The position numbers and the translations under genes are program-made. DNA of 64,000 nucleotides, taken from the NCBI GenBank assembly GCA_017445225.1, contig JAFSUN010000011.1, forward strand, positions 62,001-126,000. The letters are read 5' to 3'. The notes below the pieces were generated by a model, which saw only the letters and a list, made by a program, of their open reading frames with translations, had not been told where the DNA came from and searched no databases. Below, in pieces: positions 36,773 to 45,321 of the stretch. Source of the DNA: Erysipelotrichaceae bacterium (GTDB lineage Bacteria; Bacillota_I; Bacilli_A; Erysipelotrichales; Erysipelotrichaceae). Numbering within the stretch: position 1 is the stretch's first letter; every line of letters starts with the position of its first letter.

Positions 36773-38701
36773 CTATCTGCGTAATACGCCCCAATAGCCC
36801 CCGACCGTATGGTAGATCAGAAGATTACGATAGATCCTGAACTCAATGGCGTGCTGATATTTAGTGCAGAGCACCTTGATTCGGTTGCTTAAGAGTTTCT
36901 CTAATATGGCAAAATTAGGGTGGCCGTAACGGTTTCCCCGGCCGGCTGAGATCACGGCAACGGGAAATCTGAAGGTGTTCAGCAACCGTTCACTGGTAGC
37001 GGTATAGGATCCATGGTGGGCCAGCTTGCAGACGGTAACCGGCAGATCACCGTATCTAAAGCACAGTTCTTCTTCAACGGCTGATGAGATGTCACCAAGG
37101 AAAAGAAAGCCGAAACCACCCAGATCTGCGTAGTTGATTTGGGAATTTTCATTGATGTCGATGTATTCTTCATCGTACAGAGGATTGATGATCGTGAGAC
37201 CATGAGTTCTGATCTCCTTCTGTTTTGTATCATATACCCTGCTGATGTAGTTGTTTTCCCGTAATGATTCCAGGCCGCCGGCATGATCATAATCGCTGTG
37301 AGAGAGGATCACTTCTGTTTTTCGGATGCCTTTGGCCCTCAGAAGAGGTATTACTATGTCGTTTCCAACATCCTTATAGTAACTCCCACCCGTGTCAATT
37401 AGCAGGCTTTCACAGCTGTATGGAAAGGTTATCAGAGCACAGTCACCCTGGCCCACATCCAGAAAAGTCACCGTGTAGCCGGGCTGTAAAACGGCCTGGT
37501 AATTATTTGCCAGCAGTATGAGGATAACGATGACAAGGAACTTTTTCTTCCTGTTAAGTGAGTAATCCCACAGCATCTTTACAGCCAGAGCCAGGACAGG
37601 CAGACTGATCCGGCCGTTGAGGATGATCGGTTTCAGATTACTGCCGGCACTCGCCAGCTGATAGATCTCCTGCGGGATGGGGATGGAAACGGACAGGAGA
37701 CTGACCATGATGCTTAACAGAAACAGAAGACCGCTCAGATGTCTTTGAATTCCGAATAACAGTATTCCTGAAAGGTCACAGTAACCATAAAAGTACAGCT
37801 GTACCATGATGATGAACAGCCGGCCGGTCAGCTGACTGCGCCGGGGAGAAAAGGCATTGAGGATCTTGATACCCATGGGCAGCAGGAAGGAAACGGACTT
37901 TATCATATAGGGAAATAACAATGACAGTACCGTGATCTGCCAGCCATATCTATCCCGTTTGTCTTCAAACAGCAGTTCAGCAACATAACCTGTCAATACC
38001 CGGACAGTTGCAAAGGGAAAGTGCAGGAACCAGGCCAGCATGAACAGCAGATTAACGGTCAGTTTCAGGGTCCTCACCGGATAATAATGCCGTCCCAGTC
38101 TTTTTCTGATCCAGGAAGCCAGCAGGGAAAGATGCATCCCGCTGGCCGTGAACAGTGATTTCAGATCATTAGTCAGTTCACTTCCCGAGCCAAACAGCAT
38201 CTGATTAGCCCAGTCATTTCCCCTTCTCCGGTTTTCGCTGTAGACTGCCTTACGCAGGCTGAGTTCCTTCTTAACGATGCTGTATTTCTCCAGGCTGCCG
38301 TACCAGCAGATGTTCTGGCCCCTTGCCCAGCTTTGAAAGGTCGATGGGTCAAAATTATCATAGCTGTTGATTCTCCGGTATCGGATATCAAAACTGACCA
38401 GATCATCCAGCTCGACCGCCTCATCATCACTGTAGATCAGAATGTTAACGAAACCGTTTCTGATGATCTGATAGCCGTTTTTCACGGCAATGACCCGGCC
38501 GCTGTTTATTCTGGCCAACAGAGGCAGGCTGAGAGCGGTCATCAACAGAATAATCAGGGTGATCTTACCATGGGCCTTTCGGTTCAGAGAGTGCCTGACG
38601 GTCAGTATCCAGACAACAGCCAGGATCACCCGGGCAGGAAAGCTGTCGGCCAGGCCGATGGTAAACAGGATGATGCCCGCATAGATCCAGTAACCATTCA
38701 T
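36773..38701 (-). CDS. comEC: ComEC/Rec2 DNA-uptake channel
   Basis: Membrane channel that passes single-stranded DNA into the cell during transformation. 642 aa, somewhat short for the family. It has N-terminal membrane helices and OB-like extracytoplasmic region, the Competence domain with many helices (about residues 190-400), and a C-terminal metallo-beta-lactamase-like domain with VTFLDVGQGDCALI, SHSDYDHAGG and LAHHGS. Its start overlaps comEA by ATGA. An intact gene suggests natural competence or its recent ancestry; comEB is absent, as in many genomes. Confidence 0.92.
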   Translation of the reverse strand: MNGYWIYAGIILFTIGLADSFPARVILAVVWILTVRHSLNRKAHGKITLIILLMTALSLPLLARINSGRVIAVKNGYQIIRNGFVNILIYSDDEAVELDDLVSFDIRYRRINSYDNFDPSTFQSWARGQNICWYGSLEKYSIVKKELSLRKAVYSENRRRGNDWANQMLFGSGSELTNDLKSLFTASGMHLSLLASWIRKRLGRHYYPVRTLKLTVNLLFMLAWFLHFPFATVRVLTGYVAELLFEDKRDRYGWQITVLSLLFPYMIKSVSFLLPMGIKILNAFSPRRSQLTGRLFIIMVQLYFYGYCDLSGILLFGIQRHLSGLLFLLSIMVSLLSVSIPIPQEIYQLASAGSNLKPIILNGRISLPVLALAVKMLWDYSLNRKKKFLVIVILILLANNYQAVLQPGYTVTFLDVGQGDCALITFPYSCESLLIDTGGSYYKDVGNDIVIPLLRAKGIRKTEVILSHSDYDHAGGLESLRENNYISRVYDTKQKEIRTHGLTIINPLYDEEYIDINENSQINYADLGGFGFLFLGDISSAVEEELCFRYGDLPVTVCKLAHHGSYTATSERLLNTFRFPVAVISAGRGNRYGHPNFAILEKLLSNRIKVLCTKYQHAIEFRIYRNLLIYHTVGGYWGVLRR

Positions 38702-39177
38702 AGTGTCAGGTATTCCCTTATCCTGTTCAGAGTCTTAATGCCGATGCCATTGGCTCTGACCAGATCATCAACGGTTTGAAAATAGCCGTTTTTCTCCCGG
38801 TAATCGATGATGTTCTGAGCGGTCTTACGGCCAATGCCCGGCACCAGCATCAGCTGTTCCAGCGTGCCGTGATTAACTGACACCTTAAGAACACTGTCCC
38901 TTTTCTTCGGCACCACCAGGACATCTCCATCTTTAAGAATGATATTGCCGTTTATCAACTCCAGGTCCGCCGTACTCTTTATCTCCAGCTGACTTAACAG
39001 GATCTCCGTAGAACTGAAGGCCGGCAGAACATACAGGCCGGGATTTCTTATTTCCCCTCTCGCCTGAACGGTTATGAATTTGGTTTCAAAGTTCTCCAGA
39101 TCACTTATGCGGCAAGCCGGTTTTACCAGTAAGCCCAGCAACAAAAAAAGAGCTAAGTATCGCATGTGTATGTTCAT
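38698..39177 (-). CDS. comEA: ComEA-type competence DNA receptor
   Basis: Membrane-anchored double-stranded DNA receptor for transformation. 159 aa with an N-terminal hydrophobic segment (MRYLALFLLLGLLVKPAC), a SLBB-like region (ARGEIRNPGLYVL...LKDGDVLVVP) and a C-terminal helix-hairpin-helix pair (LMLVPGIGRKTAQNIIDYREKNG; VRANGIGIKTLNRIREYL). The start could be 39177 or the ATG at 39165; neither has a strong ribosome site. It lies 31 nt after greA. Confidence 0.93.
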   Translation of the reverse strand: MNIHMRYLALFLLLGLLVKPACRISDLENFETKFITVQARGEIRNPGLYVLPAFSSTEILLSQLEIKSTADLELINGNIILKDGDVLVVPKKRDSVLKVSVNHGTLEQLMLVPGIGRKTAQNIIDYREKNGYFQTVDDLVRANGIGIKTLNRIREYLTL

Positions 39178-39208
39178 ACAGATAATTAGTTCTTCTGATG
39201 GATTTTTC

Positions 39209-39679
39209 CTATTTGATTTCCAGAATCCTTACTTCATAGGACGGTGATACCAGTACCGGTACGACATCATTTACCTTGTGATCCATGATGGCGATGGCCA
39301 GAGGTGTTTCATTGGAGATCTTATGATCGAACGGATCAGCCTCAACAGTTCCGACGATGTTGAAGGTTTCCCTTTCCTGAGTATCGAGATACTCGATCGT
39401 CACGGTTGAGCCAAGTCTGACTACGCTCTTTCTGGTCTTCTTTTCTTCGATGATCTCTACATTAGCCAGCAGAGTATCCAGTTCCTTGATACGGGCTTCT
39501 ACCCGGGCCTGATGATCTCTGGCAGCGTCGTAGTCGGCGTTTTCCGATAAGTCACCCTGTGCTCTGGCAGCTCTTAATTCTTCAATTACCTGCGGTCTTT
39601 CAACCTGTATTAAGTATTCATGTTCCTTTTCCAGTTTTTCCAAACCTTCTCTGGTTACAACTGTCTTCTTACCTTCCAT
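39209..39679 (-). CDS. greA: Transcription elongation factor GreA
   Basis: Rescues backtracked RNA polymerase by stimulating transcript cleavage. 156 aa with N-terminal coiled coil (EHEYLIQVERPQVIEELRAARAQGDLSENADYDAARD, tip acidic residues D and E conserved) and C-terminal FKBP-like domain (VRLGSTVTI; ISNETPLAIAIMDHKV). AAGGAG precedes ATG 39679. udk-greA adjacency as in Bacillus. Confidence 0.96.
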   Translation of the reverse strand: MEGKKTVVTREGLEKLEKEHEYLIQVERPQVIEELRAARAQGDLSENADYDAARDHQARVEARIKELDTLLANVEIIEEKKTRKSVVRLGSTVTIEYLDTQERETFNIVGTVEADPFDHKISNETPLAIAIMDHKVNDVVPVLVSPSYEVRILEIK

Positions 39680-39728
39680 GTGCTATCAACTCCTTGCCGC
39701 AATATTTTCCCACAATAACCTTCAAATG

Positions 39729-40367
39729 TCAATTGCCGTTCTTATGTTCAATAATGATACTGTTGATCTTGGTCAGCAGCAGGTCCATGGCTACTTCATT
39801 ATGTGAGCCTTCCGGAATGATGATGTCAGCCTTGCGCTTGCTGGGTTCAACAAATGCTTCCTGCATTACTCTGACGGTGGTCATGTACTGATCACAGACG
39901 GACTCGATGGTCCTTCCGCGGTCTCTGACGTCTCTCTTCAGCCTTCTGATGAAACGGATGTCAGCATCGGTATCAATGTACAGCTTCATGTCCAGTCTCT
40001 TGCGGATCTCTTCGTTCTCCAGAACGAACAGGCCTTCGAGCAGCAGAACATCACAGGGCTTTACGATCTCCGTGATGGCGCTTCTGGTGTGATTGACAAA
40101 GTCATAGGTCGGCTTTTCAATCTCGTGTCCGGCCAGCAGTTCATCAATGTGCCGAATCATCAGTTCATTGTCAAAAGCATCCGGATGGTCATAGTTGGTC
40201 TTCAGTCTTTCCTGGAAAGGCATGTGACTCTGATCCTTATAGTAGTCGTCCTGTCTGATGATGGTTACGGTATTGGTTTCCCGATAGGCTGACTGCAGTT
40301 TCTGCGCTACTGATGTCTTGCCGGAAGCACTTCCTCCGGCGATGCCGATGACAATTGTCTTTTTCAT
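39729..40367 (-). CDS. udk: Uridine kinase
   Basis: Phosphorylates uridine and cytidine in pyrimidine salvage. 212 aa, P-loop kinase with GIAGGSASGKTSVA, RQDDYYKDQ, NYDHPDAFD and EGLFVLENEEIR. Within the mltG-udk-greA run (16 nt after mltG). Confidence 0.96.
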   Translation of the reverse strand: MKKTIVIGIAGGSASGKTSVAQKLQSAYRETNTVTIIRQDDYYKDQSHMPFQERLKTNYDHPDAFDNELMIRHIDELLAGHEIEKPTYDFVNHTRSAITEIVKPCDVLLLEGLFVLENEEIRKRLDMKLYIDTDADIRFIRRLKRDVRDRGRTIESVCDQYMTTVRVMQEAFVEPSKRKADIIIPEGSHNEVAMDLLLTKINSIIIEHKNGN

Positions 40368-40383
40368 GTTCTGTATTCGCTCC

Positions 40384-41454
40384 TTAATTGTACATGTATT
40401 TCTTTATGTTATCCAGGTGCTCTTCATAAGTCCTGGCATAGTACATCTTTCCCGTTTTGATACTGCTCATGAAGTAGTAATAGTCGTTCGCAATCGGATC
40501 AACGGCTGCACTTATGGCCTTGTCACAGGGGTTGCAGATAGGCCCGACCGGTAATCCCTTATGAAGATAGGTGTTGTACTTTGAGTCGATGTCAGGATTC
40601 CTTTCGCAATCCTGCCAGGTGTGGAAATCGTCATACAGGGCGTAGCATACGGTGACGCTGGAGCCCATCTTCATTCCCTTGGCGAAACGGTTGGCGAAGA
40701 CCCCGGATACCATCCGCATGTCTTCTTCGGTATTAGCCTCAAAGTTGATTACCGAGGCCAGCGTAATGATCTCAAAATATGAGTGCCCGCTGGCTGCGAT
40801 CTTATCCTTGTAGCGTTCATAGATCTCCTTACTTCTGCTCAGAATCTTTTCCGTTACCTGTTCAACGGTCGTATTCTTGTAGAAGTAGTAGGTGTCCGGA
40901 TACAGGAACCCTTCCAGATAGCAGTGTTCTGAGGCCAGAATATCATCGCTGAGGAATTCGTACTGTTTGATCAGTTCACCTACATAGCTGATGTCATTCC
41001 ACTTATTCATGATCTCTTCCGCACTTAGATTGGTAGCTTCGCCGATGGCCCTGGCAGCGTCCCTGGCCCAGTCACCGTCGATGATCGTTACCTTGACTTC
41101 ATCGATGATGGCATTTTTCTCATTGGACAGGATGTCGAGCAGCTGCTGGACGGACATGTTGCTTCTTAACAGGAAGTTGCCGGCATAGACGGTATTCTTC
41201 TTGTTCAGCTTGGCCCACAGTCTGGCGGTGGTCTTGTTGCGGATCAGTCCGGCATCGTACAGCCTCTCGATGACAGAGATCACCGTACTGCCCTTGGGAA
41301 CTTCAAAGGCTATTTGTTCATCGCTGGTATTGGGTGACAGCAGACTGTCCTGATATTGCTTATAAGCAAAGAAACCGCCCCCGCAAACCAGAATGGTCAG
41401 GACCAGGATGATCGTCAGGGCCTTTCTGGATTTGGCCACTGAAGACCCGGTCAT
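40384..41454 (-). CDS. mltG: Endolytic murein transglycosylase MltG
   Basis: Membrane-anchored YceG-like enzyme that cleaves nascent glycan and helps end chain growth. 356 aa: one N-terminal membrane helix (about 11-31), a LysM-like region (FEVPKGSTVISVIERLYDAGLI) and the YceG domain with LEGFLYPDTYYF. The usual ASIxEKE active-site motif reads ASVINFEAN here, so the first Glu is Asn while the second is kept; see findings. It follows yrzB directly, in Bacillus order. Confidence 0.93.
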   Translation of the reverse strand: MTGSSVAKSRKALTIILVLTILVCGGGFFAYKQYQDSLLSPNTSDEQIAFEVPKGSTVISVIERLYDAGLIRNKTTARLWAKLNKKNTVYAGNFLLRSNMSVQQLLDILSNEKNAIIDEVKVTIIDGDWARDAARAIGEATNLSAEEIMNKWNDISYVGELIKQYEFLSDDILASEHCYLEGFLYPDTYYFYKNTTVEQVTEKILSRSKEIYERYKDKIAASGHSYFEIITLASVINFEANTEEDMRMVSGVFANRFAKGMKMGSSVTVCYALYDDFHTWQDCERNPDIDSKYNTYLHKGLPVGPICNPCDKAISAAVDPIANDYYYFMSSIKTGKMYYARTYEEHLDNIKKYMYN

Positions 41455-41697
41455 TTATTCTTCCTCCTGAAAGGTCGCAAATACCTCTTCGATCATTTCC
41501 CACTCTGCTTCGGTTTCCACTTCATAGAGGTTGCCGGCCTCATCATAGGACATGGTATATACCGTTCCTTCTTTATCCTTTGGATTGGTGAAGAGGACAT
41601 ATGATTTTTTAAATTCATCGCTGTCAAAAGTGAAGAGAACCTCCATGGCGATCTCTTCACCGTTTTCGGCAGTAATGTAGATTACGTTAGAATCCAT
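41455..41697 (-). CDS. yrzB: DUF1292 protein (YrzB-like)
   Basis: 80 aa acidic protein of unknown function. Segment EVLFTFDSDEFKKSYVLFTN and the DEAGNLYEVETEAEWEMIEEVFATF ending are typical of DUF1292. Conserved position ruvX-yrzB-mltG as in Bacillus. Confidence 0.93.
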   Translation of the reverse strand: MDSNVIYITAENGEEIAMEVLFTFDSDEFKKSYVLFTNPKDKEGTVYTMSYDEAGNLYEVETEAEWEMIEEVFATFQEEE

Positions 41698-41706
41698 AGT
41701 AACTCC

Positions 41707-42126
41707 TTAACTGACTGAATCAAGATAGCTCTGCAATATGATGACGGCAGCCATGGTATCGACCATTTGCTTTCTCTTTTTCCGGTTCATGTTGCTGGCA
41801 ATCATGCTTCTCTGAGCAGATACGGTTGTCAGTCTTTCATCCCACAGGATTACTTCGACATCACGGTTTTCCTGGATCATGTCCTTGAATTTCAGGGAGA
41901 TCTCTCCCCGGATCCCGACATCCCCATTCATGTGTTTCGGCAGTCCCAGCACGACTTTTCTGGCCTTGTACTCATCTATCAGGGCACACACTTCCGCACA
42001 GGCCGTTTCATAATCGTCCGCTTCAAAGCGGATCGTCTTGACCGGCGATGCTATGATGCCCATGATGTCACTGGCAGCGACGCCACAGGTCTTGCTGCCG
42101 AGGTCCAAGCCTAAGATCTTATTCAT
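41707..42126 (-). CDS. ruvX: RuvX/YqgF-type RNase H-fold nuclease
   Basis: 139 aa Holliday-junction-resolvase-like/16S rRNA maturation nuclease. Motifs ILGLDLGSKTCGVA, VLGLPKHMNGDVG, LWDERLTT and the C-terminal VDTMAAVIILQSYLD (catalytic Asp residues retained). Lies between ireB and yrzB, 1 nt after the former. Confidence 0.95.
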   Translation of the reverse strand: MNKILGLDLGSKTCGVAASDIMGIIASPVKTIRFEADDYETACAEVCALIDEYKARKVVLGLPKHMNGDVGIRGEISLKFKDMIQENRDVEVILWDERLTTVSAQRSMIASNMNRKKRKQMVDTMAAVIILQSYLDSVS

Positions 42127-42127
42127 C

Positions 42128-42379
42128 TTACTTCAGGTACGAACGCACCAGTTCCTTCAGAAGATCATCTCTGTCGATGGTCTGAATGAGCGTTCTTGCT
42201 CCTTTATAGCTGGAAATGTAGGCTGGATCGTTGGTTACGAGGTAGCCGACGATCTGAGTGATGGGATTGTATCCGCGTTCTTTAAGTGCTTCGTAAACCG
42301 CACGTAAAACCAGGCGGATGTTTTCCTGCTGGAATTCTTCACTGCTGAAAAGACGTGTTCTGGAATTGTTATCTACCAT
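42128..42379 (-). CDS. ireB: IreB family protein (DUF965)
   Basis: 83 aa regulatory phosphoprotein; in Enterococcus IreB is phosphorylated by the PASTA kinase IreK and restrains cephalosporin resistance. Conserved core [37 protein letters not shown]. Between alaS and ruvX as in Bacillus (yrzL). Confidence 0.95.
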   Translation of the reverse strand: MVDNNSRTRLFSSEEFQQENIRLVLRAVYEALKERGYNPITQIVGYLVTNDPAYISSYKGARTLIQTIDRDDLLKELVRSYLK

Positions 42380-42424
42380 AAACCATACCCCCTCAGGTTA
42401 ATTCTACTTTAATATCGCTGAAAA

Positions 42425-45043
42425 TTAAAGGCCTAAAGACTGTTCAACTTTCCTAATTGCTTCATCAACCTTGCTGGCATCACGGCCGCCGGCGCTGGCC
42501 ATGTCATTACGGCCGCCGCCATTGCCGCCACAGACCTGAGCTGCCATCTTGACCAGTGAGCTGGCAGTGACGCCCTGTTCAATGGCCTGCTTGCTGCAGG
42601 ATGCTACGAAGATGACCTTGCCGTCGGTAACGGAACTTAACAGAACGACACCGTTGCTGAGTTTGCCAATGAGGCTTTCAGCCAGGTTCTTGACTTCATT
42701 GTTGGCAACATTGACCTTCTTGATGAGAATATTGAGGCCGTTGACGTTTCTGGCTTCTCTGACCATGTCAGATGCCTGAGCAGCTGCCAGCTGTCCTTTT
42801 AACTGTCCAAGGGTTCTGGAGAGCTCGCCGTTTTCCTGAACATACTGATTGACCTTGGCATAAACGGACCCGATCGAGGTTACCTTGGTCAGTTTGGCCA
42901 GATCTTCCAGGATCCTCTGCTGACTTTCATATTCCTTATAGGCTTCATAACCGGTCTTGACGGTTATACGCCTGATGCCGGAACCGATGCTTTCCTCGGA
43001 AACGATCTTGAAAATGCCGATGTCAGCGGTATTGGCCACATGGGTGCCGCCGCAGAATTCCTTGCTGGGGCCCATGGTAACGACTCTGACCATGTCATCG
43101 TATTTCTCATCAAACAGAGCGATGGCGCCGGTCTTCTTGGCGGATTCGATGTCCATTACCTCGGTAACTACCGGATAGCCGGCCGAGATTTCCTGGTTGA
43201 TCAGTTCTTCGATCTGCTTGAGCTGCTCTTCCTTGACTTTCTCATAGTGGGTGAAGTCAAATCTGCCGTATTCAGCGCAGACAAAGGAACCGGCCTGGTG
43301 AACATGATCGCCGATGATCTCTCTTAAGGCGCTGTCCAGCAGATGCAGGCTGGAGTGGTTGGCCATGGTCTTTCTTCTGGCCACCTTGTCGATTTCCAAC
43401 TGGAATTCATCGCCGAGGGAAACCATTCCCTCCTTAACGGTTACATGGTGCAGAGGCTGCTTCAGAGGAGCCTTGATGACCTTGGTAACTGCCAGTTTGG
43501 TATTATCGTTCTCTGCCGTGCCGCAGTCCCAGATCTGGCCGCCGCTTTCAGCATAGAAGCAGGTCTTATCGAAGATGACATCGCCTTCATCGCTGAGGCT
43601 GTCAACGGTCTTGCCGTCCTTGAACAGGCCGATGACCTTGCCGGTGTTGCTGGTCTGGGTATAGCCAACGAATTCGGATGGTTCGGTGAAGTTCATCAGG
43701 TCTTCCGACTGTGAACCCATGCTCTGCTCGTCACTTCTGGCTTCCTTGGCTCTCTTTCTCTGCTGAGCCATCAGTTCGTCGAAGCCCTTCTGGTCGATTT
43801 CAAAGCCGCGCTCTTCAGCAATCTCCCTGGTCAGTTCCAGCGGGAAGCCAAAGGTATCGTAGAGTTTGAAGACGACATCGCCCGGCAGCATCTTCTCCTT
43901 ACTGCTGTTGAGAACGTCGTTGAGGATCTTCTCACCCTCGTTAAGAGTGGTCTGGAATCTCTCCTCTTCAGCCTTGACGAGTTTCTGAATGTATTCAACC
44001 TTTCCCTGCAGATAAGGATAGAAATCCTTCATGTTATCGGCCACGATCGGTACCAGCTTATACATGTATGAGCCCTTGATGTCGAGGCTCTTGCCGTATC
44101 TTACCGCCCTTCTGAGTACTCTTCTTAAGATGTAGCCGCGGCCTTCATTGGAGAAATTGGCACCGTCAGCCAGGGCAAAGGTGATGGTACGGATGTGGTC
44201 GGCGATGACGCGGTAGGCCATCTTGTACTGACCTTCGTATTTCTTGTCGGTATATGTTTCCACTTCTCTGATGACCGGCAGGAAGAGATCGGTATCAAAG
44301 TTGGTTTCGCCGCCCTGAACGATGCAGACAAGTCTTTCCAGACCCATGCCGGTATCGATGTTCTTCTGCGGCAGTTCCTTGTAGTCTTTTCTGTCAACGC
44401 CTTCTTCGCTGTTGAACTGGGAGAAGACGACGTTCCAGATTTCGATGTATCTATCGTTTTCCAGTTCCTTGAAGAACAGTTCTTCGCCGCGTCCTTCCGG
44501 ATCAAAGGCCGGGCCTCTATCATAATACATTTCAGTATCCGGTCCGCACGGTCCGTTGCCGATTTCCCAGAAGTTATCGGCACTGCGCAGAATATGCTTG
44601 GGATCCAGTCCGCAGTCATTTACCCAGATGTCATAAGCTTCCTGGTCATCGGTATATACCGTTACATAGATTCTGTCCTTGTCAAAGGCCATCCATTCCG
44701 GATCAGTCAGGAAATGCCAGGCAAAAGGAATGGCTTCCTTCTTGAAGTAATCGCCGATGGAGAAATTGCCGAGCATCTCAAAGAACGTATGGTGACGGGC
44801 AGTCTTGCCGACGTTTTCGATGTCGTTGGTTCTGATTGATTTCTGAGCATTGGTGATGCGCTTGCTCTTGGGCTTTTCCGTGCCGTCGAAGTACTTCTTC
44901 AGAGCGGCAACGCCGGCATTGATCCACAGTAAGGTCGGATCATTGTGGGGTACCAGGGAAGCACCCGGTTCTACCATGTGCCCGCGCTGGGCAAAATAGT
45001 CCAAAAACATTCTTCTGATCTGGTCGCTGGTTAACTGTTTCAT
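42425..45043 (-). CDS. alaS: Alanyl-tRNA synthetase
   Basis: Charges tRNA-Ala and edits mischarged Ser/Gly. 872 aa. Class II core (LTSDQIRRMFLDYFAQRGH, HHTFFEMLGNFS, GMGLERLVCIVQG), editing domain with HSSLHLL and CGGTHVANTADIGIF zinc-site motifs, and C-terminal DHHA1 domain with GGNGGGRNDMASAGG. ATG 45043 is the family start with GGAGGAG upstream; an in-frame extension to 45136 runs through the T-box leader and is rejected. Confidence 0.97.
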   Translation of the reverse strand: MKQLTSDQIRRMFLDYFAQRGHMVEPGASLVPHNDPTLLWINAGVAALKKYFDGTEKPKSKRITNAQKSIRTNDIENVGKTARHHTFFEMLGNFSIGDYFKKEAIPFAWHFLTDPEWMAFDKDRIYVTVYTDDQEAYDIWVNDCGLDPKHILRSADNFWEIGNGPCGPDTEMYYDRGPAFDPEGRGEELFFKELENDRYIEIWNVVFSQFNSEEGVDRKDYKELPQKNIDTGMGLERLVCIVQGGETNFDTDLFLPVIREVETYTDKKYEGQYKMAYRVIADHIRTITFALADGANFSNEGRGYILRRVLRRAVRYGKSLDIKGSYMYKLVPIVADNMKDFYPYLQGKVEYIQKLVKAEEERFQTTLNEGEKILNDVLNSSKEKMLPGDVVFKLYDTFGFPLELTREIAEERGFEIDQKGFDELMAQQRKRAKEARSDEQSMGSQSEDLMNFTEPSEFVGYTQTSNTGKVIGLFKDGKTVDSLSDEGDVIFDKTCFYAESGGQIWDCGTAENDNTKLAVTKVIKAPLKQPLHHVTVKEGMVSLGDEFQLEIDKVARRKTMANHSSLHLLDSALREIIGDHVHQAGSFVCAEYGRFDFTHYEKVKEEQLKQIEELINQEISAGYPVVTEVMDIESAKKTGAIALFDEKYDDMVRVVTMGPSKEFCGGTHVANTADIGIFKIVSEESIGSGIRRITVKTGYEAYKEYESQQRILEDLAKLTKVTSIGSVYAKVNQYVQENGELSRTLGQLKGQLAAAQASDMVREARNVNGLNILIKKVNVANNEVKNLAESLIGKLSNGVVLLSSVTDGKVIFVASCSKQAIEQGVTASSLVKMAAQVCGGNGGGRNDMASAGGRDASKVDEAIRKVEQSLGL

Positions 45044-45056
45044 AAATACTCTCCTC

Positions 45057-45276
45057 CATAAAAAAGTCCCCGTAAAAATACAGGAACGAAAAATCGCGGT
45101 ACCATCCTGATTCACACCAAAAGGTGTGCACCTCAATTAGCTTTTAACGCAAGCTTACGTCAATGTTTTCATTGCACTCGTCAGTGAGCTTCAGCAGTTT
45201 CTCACGGTAATTCGCACCATCCATTACCTCTCTTAAGTGCCTTCCCTGCTTACTGGTACTGAGTCTACGCTTTACT
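45057..45276 (-). promoter_or_regulatory. T-box riboswitch upstream of alaS
   Basis: Minus strand. The T-box sequence AGGATGGTACCGCG lies at 45095-45108; downstream a G-U rich hairpin GTTCCTGTA/TACGGGGAC with six T (45062-45088) is the terminator. Upstream, GAGAGGTAATGGATGGTGCGA is not fully resolved, but a GCT codon in GAAACTGCTGAAG (45192-45204) is the likely alanine specifier. A TATAAT -10 (45282-45287) precedes it. Confidence 0.85.
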
Positions 45277-45321
45277 GAAGTATTATACCACATTAGCCGG
45301 GTTTTCAATATTCAAGTTTCT

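Noticed and set aside
45044-45136. N-terminal extension of alaS
   Set aside because: Translates the T-box leader; the family start with ribosome site is at 45043.
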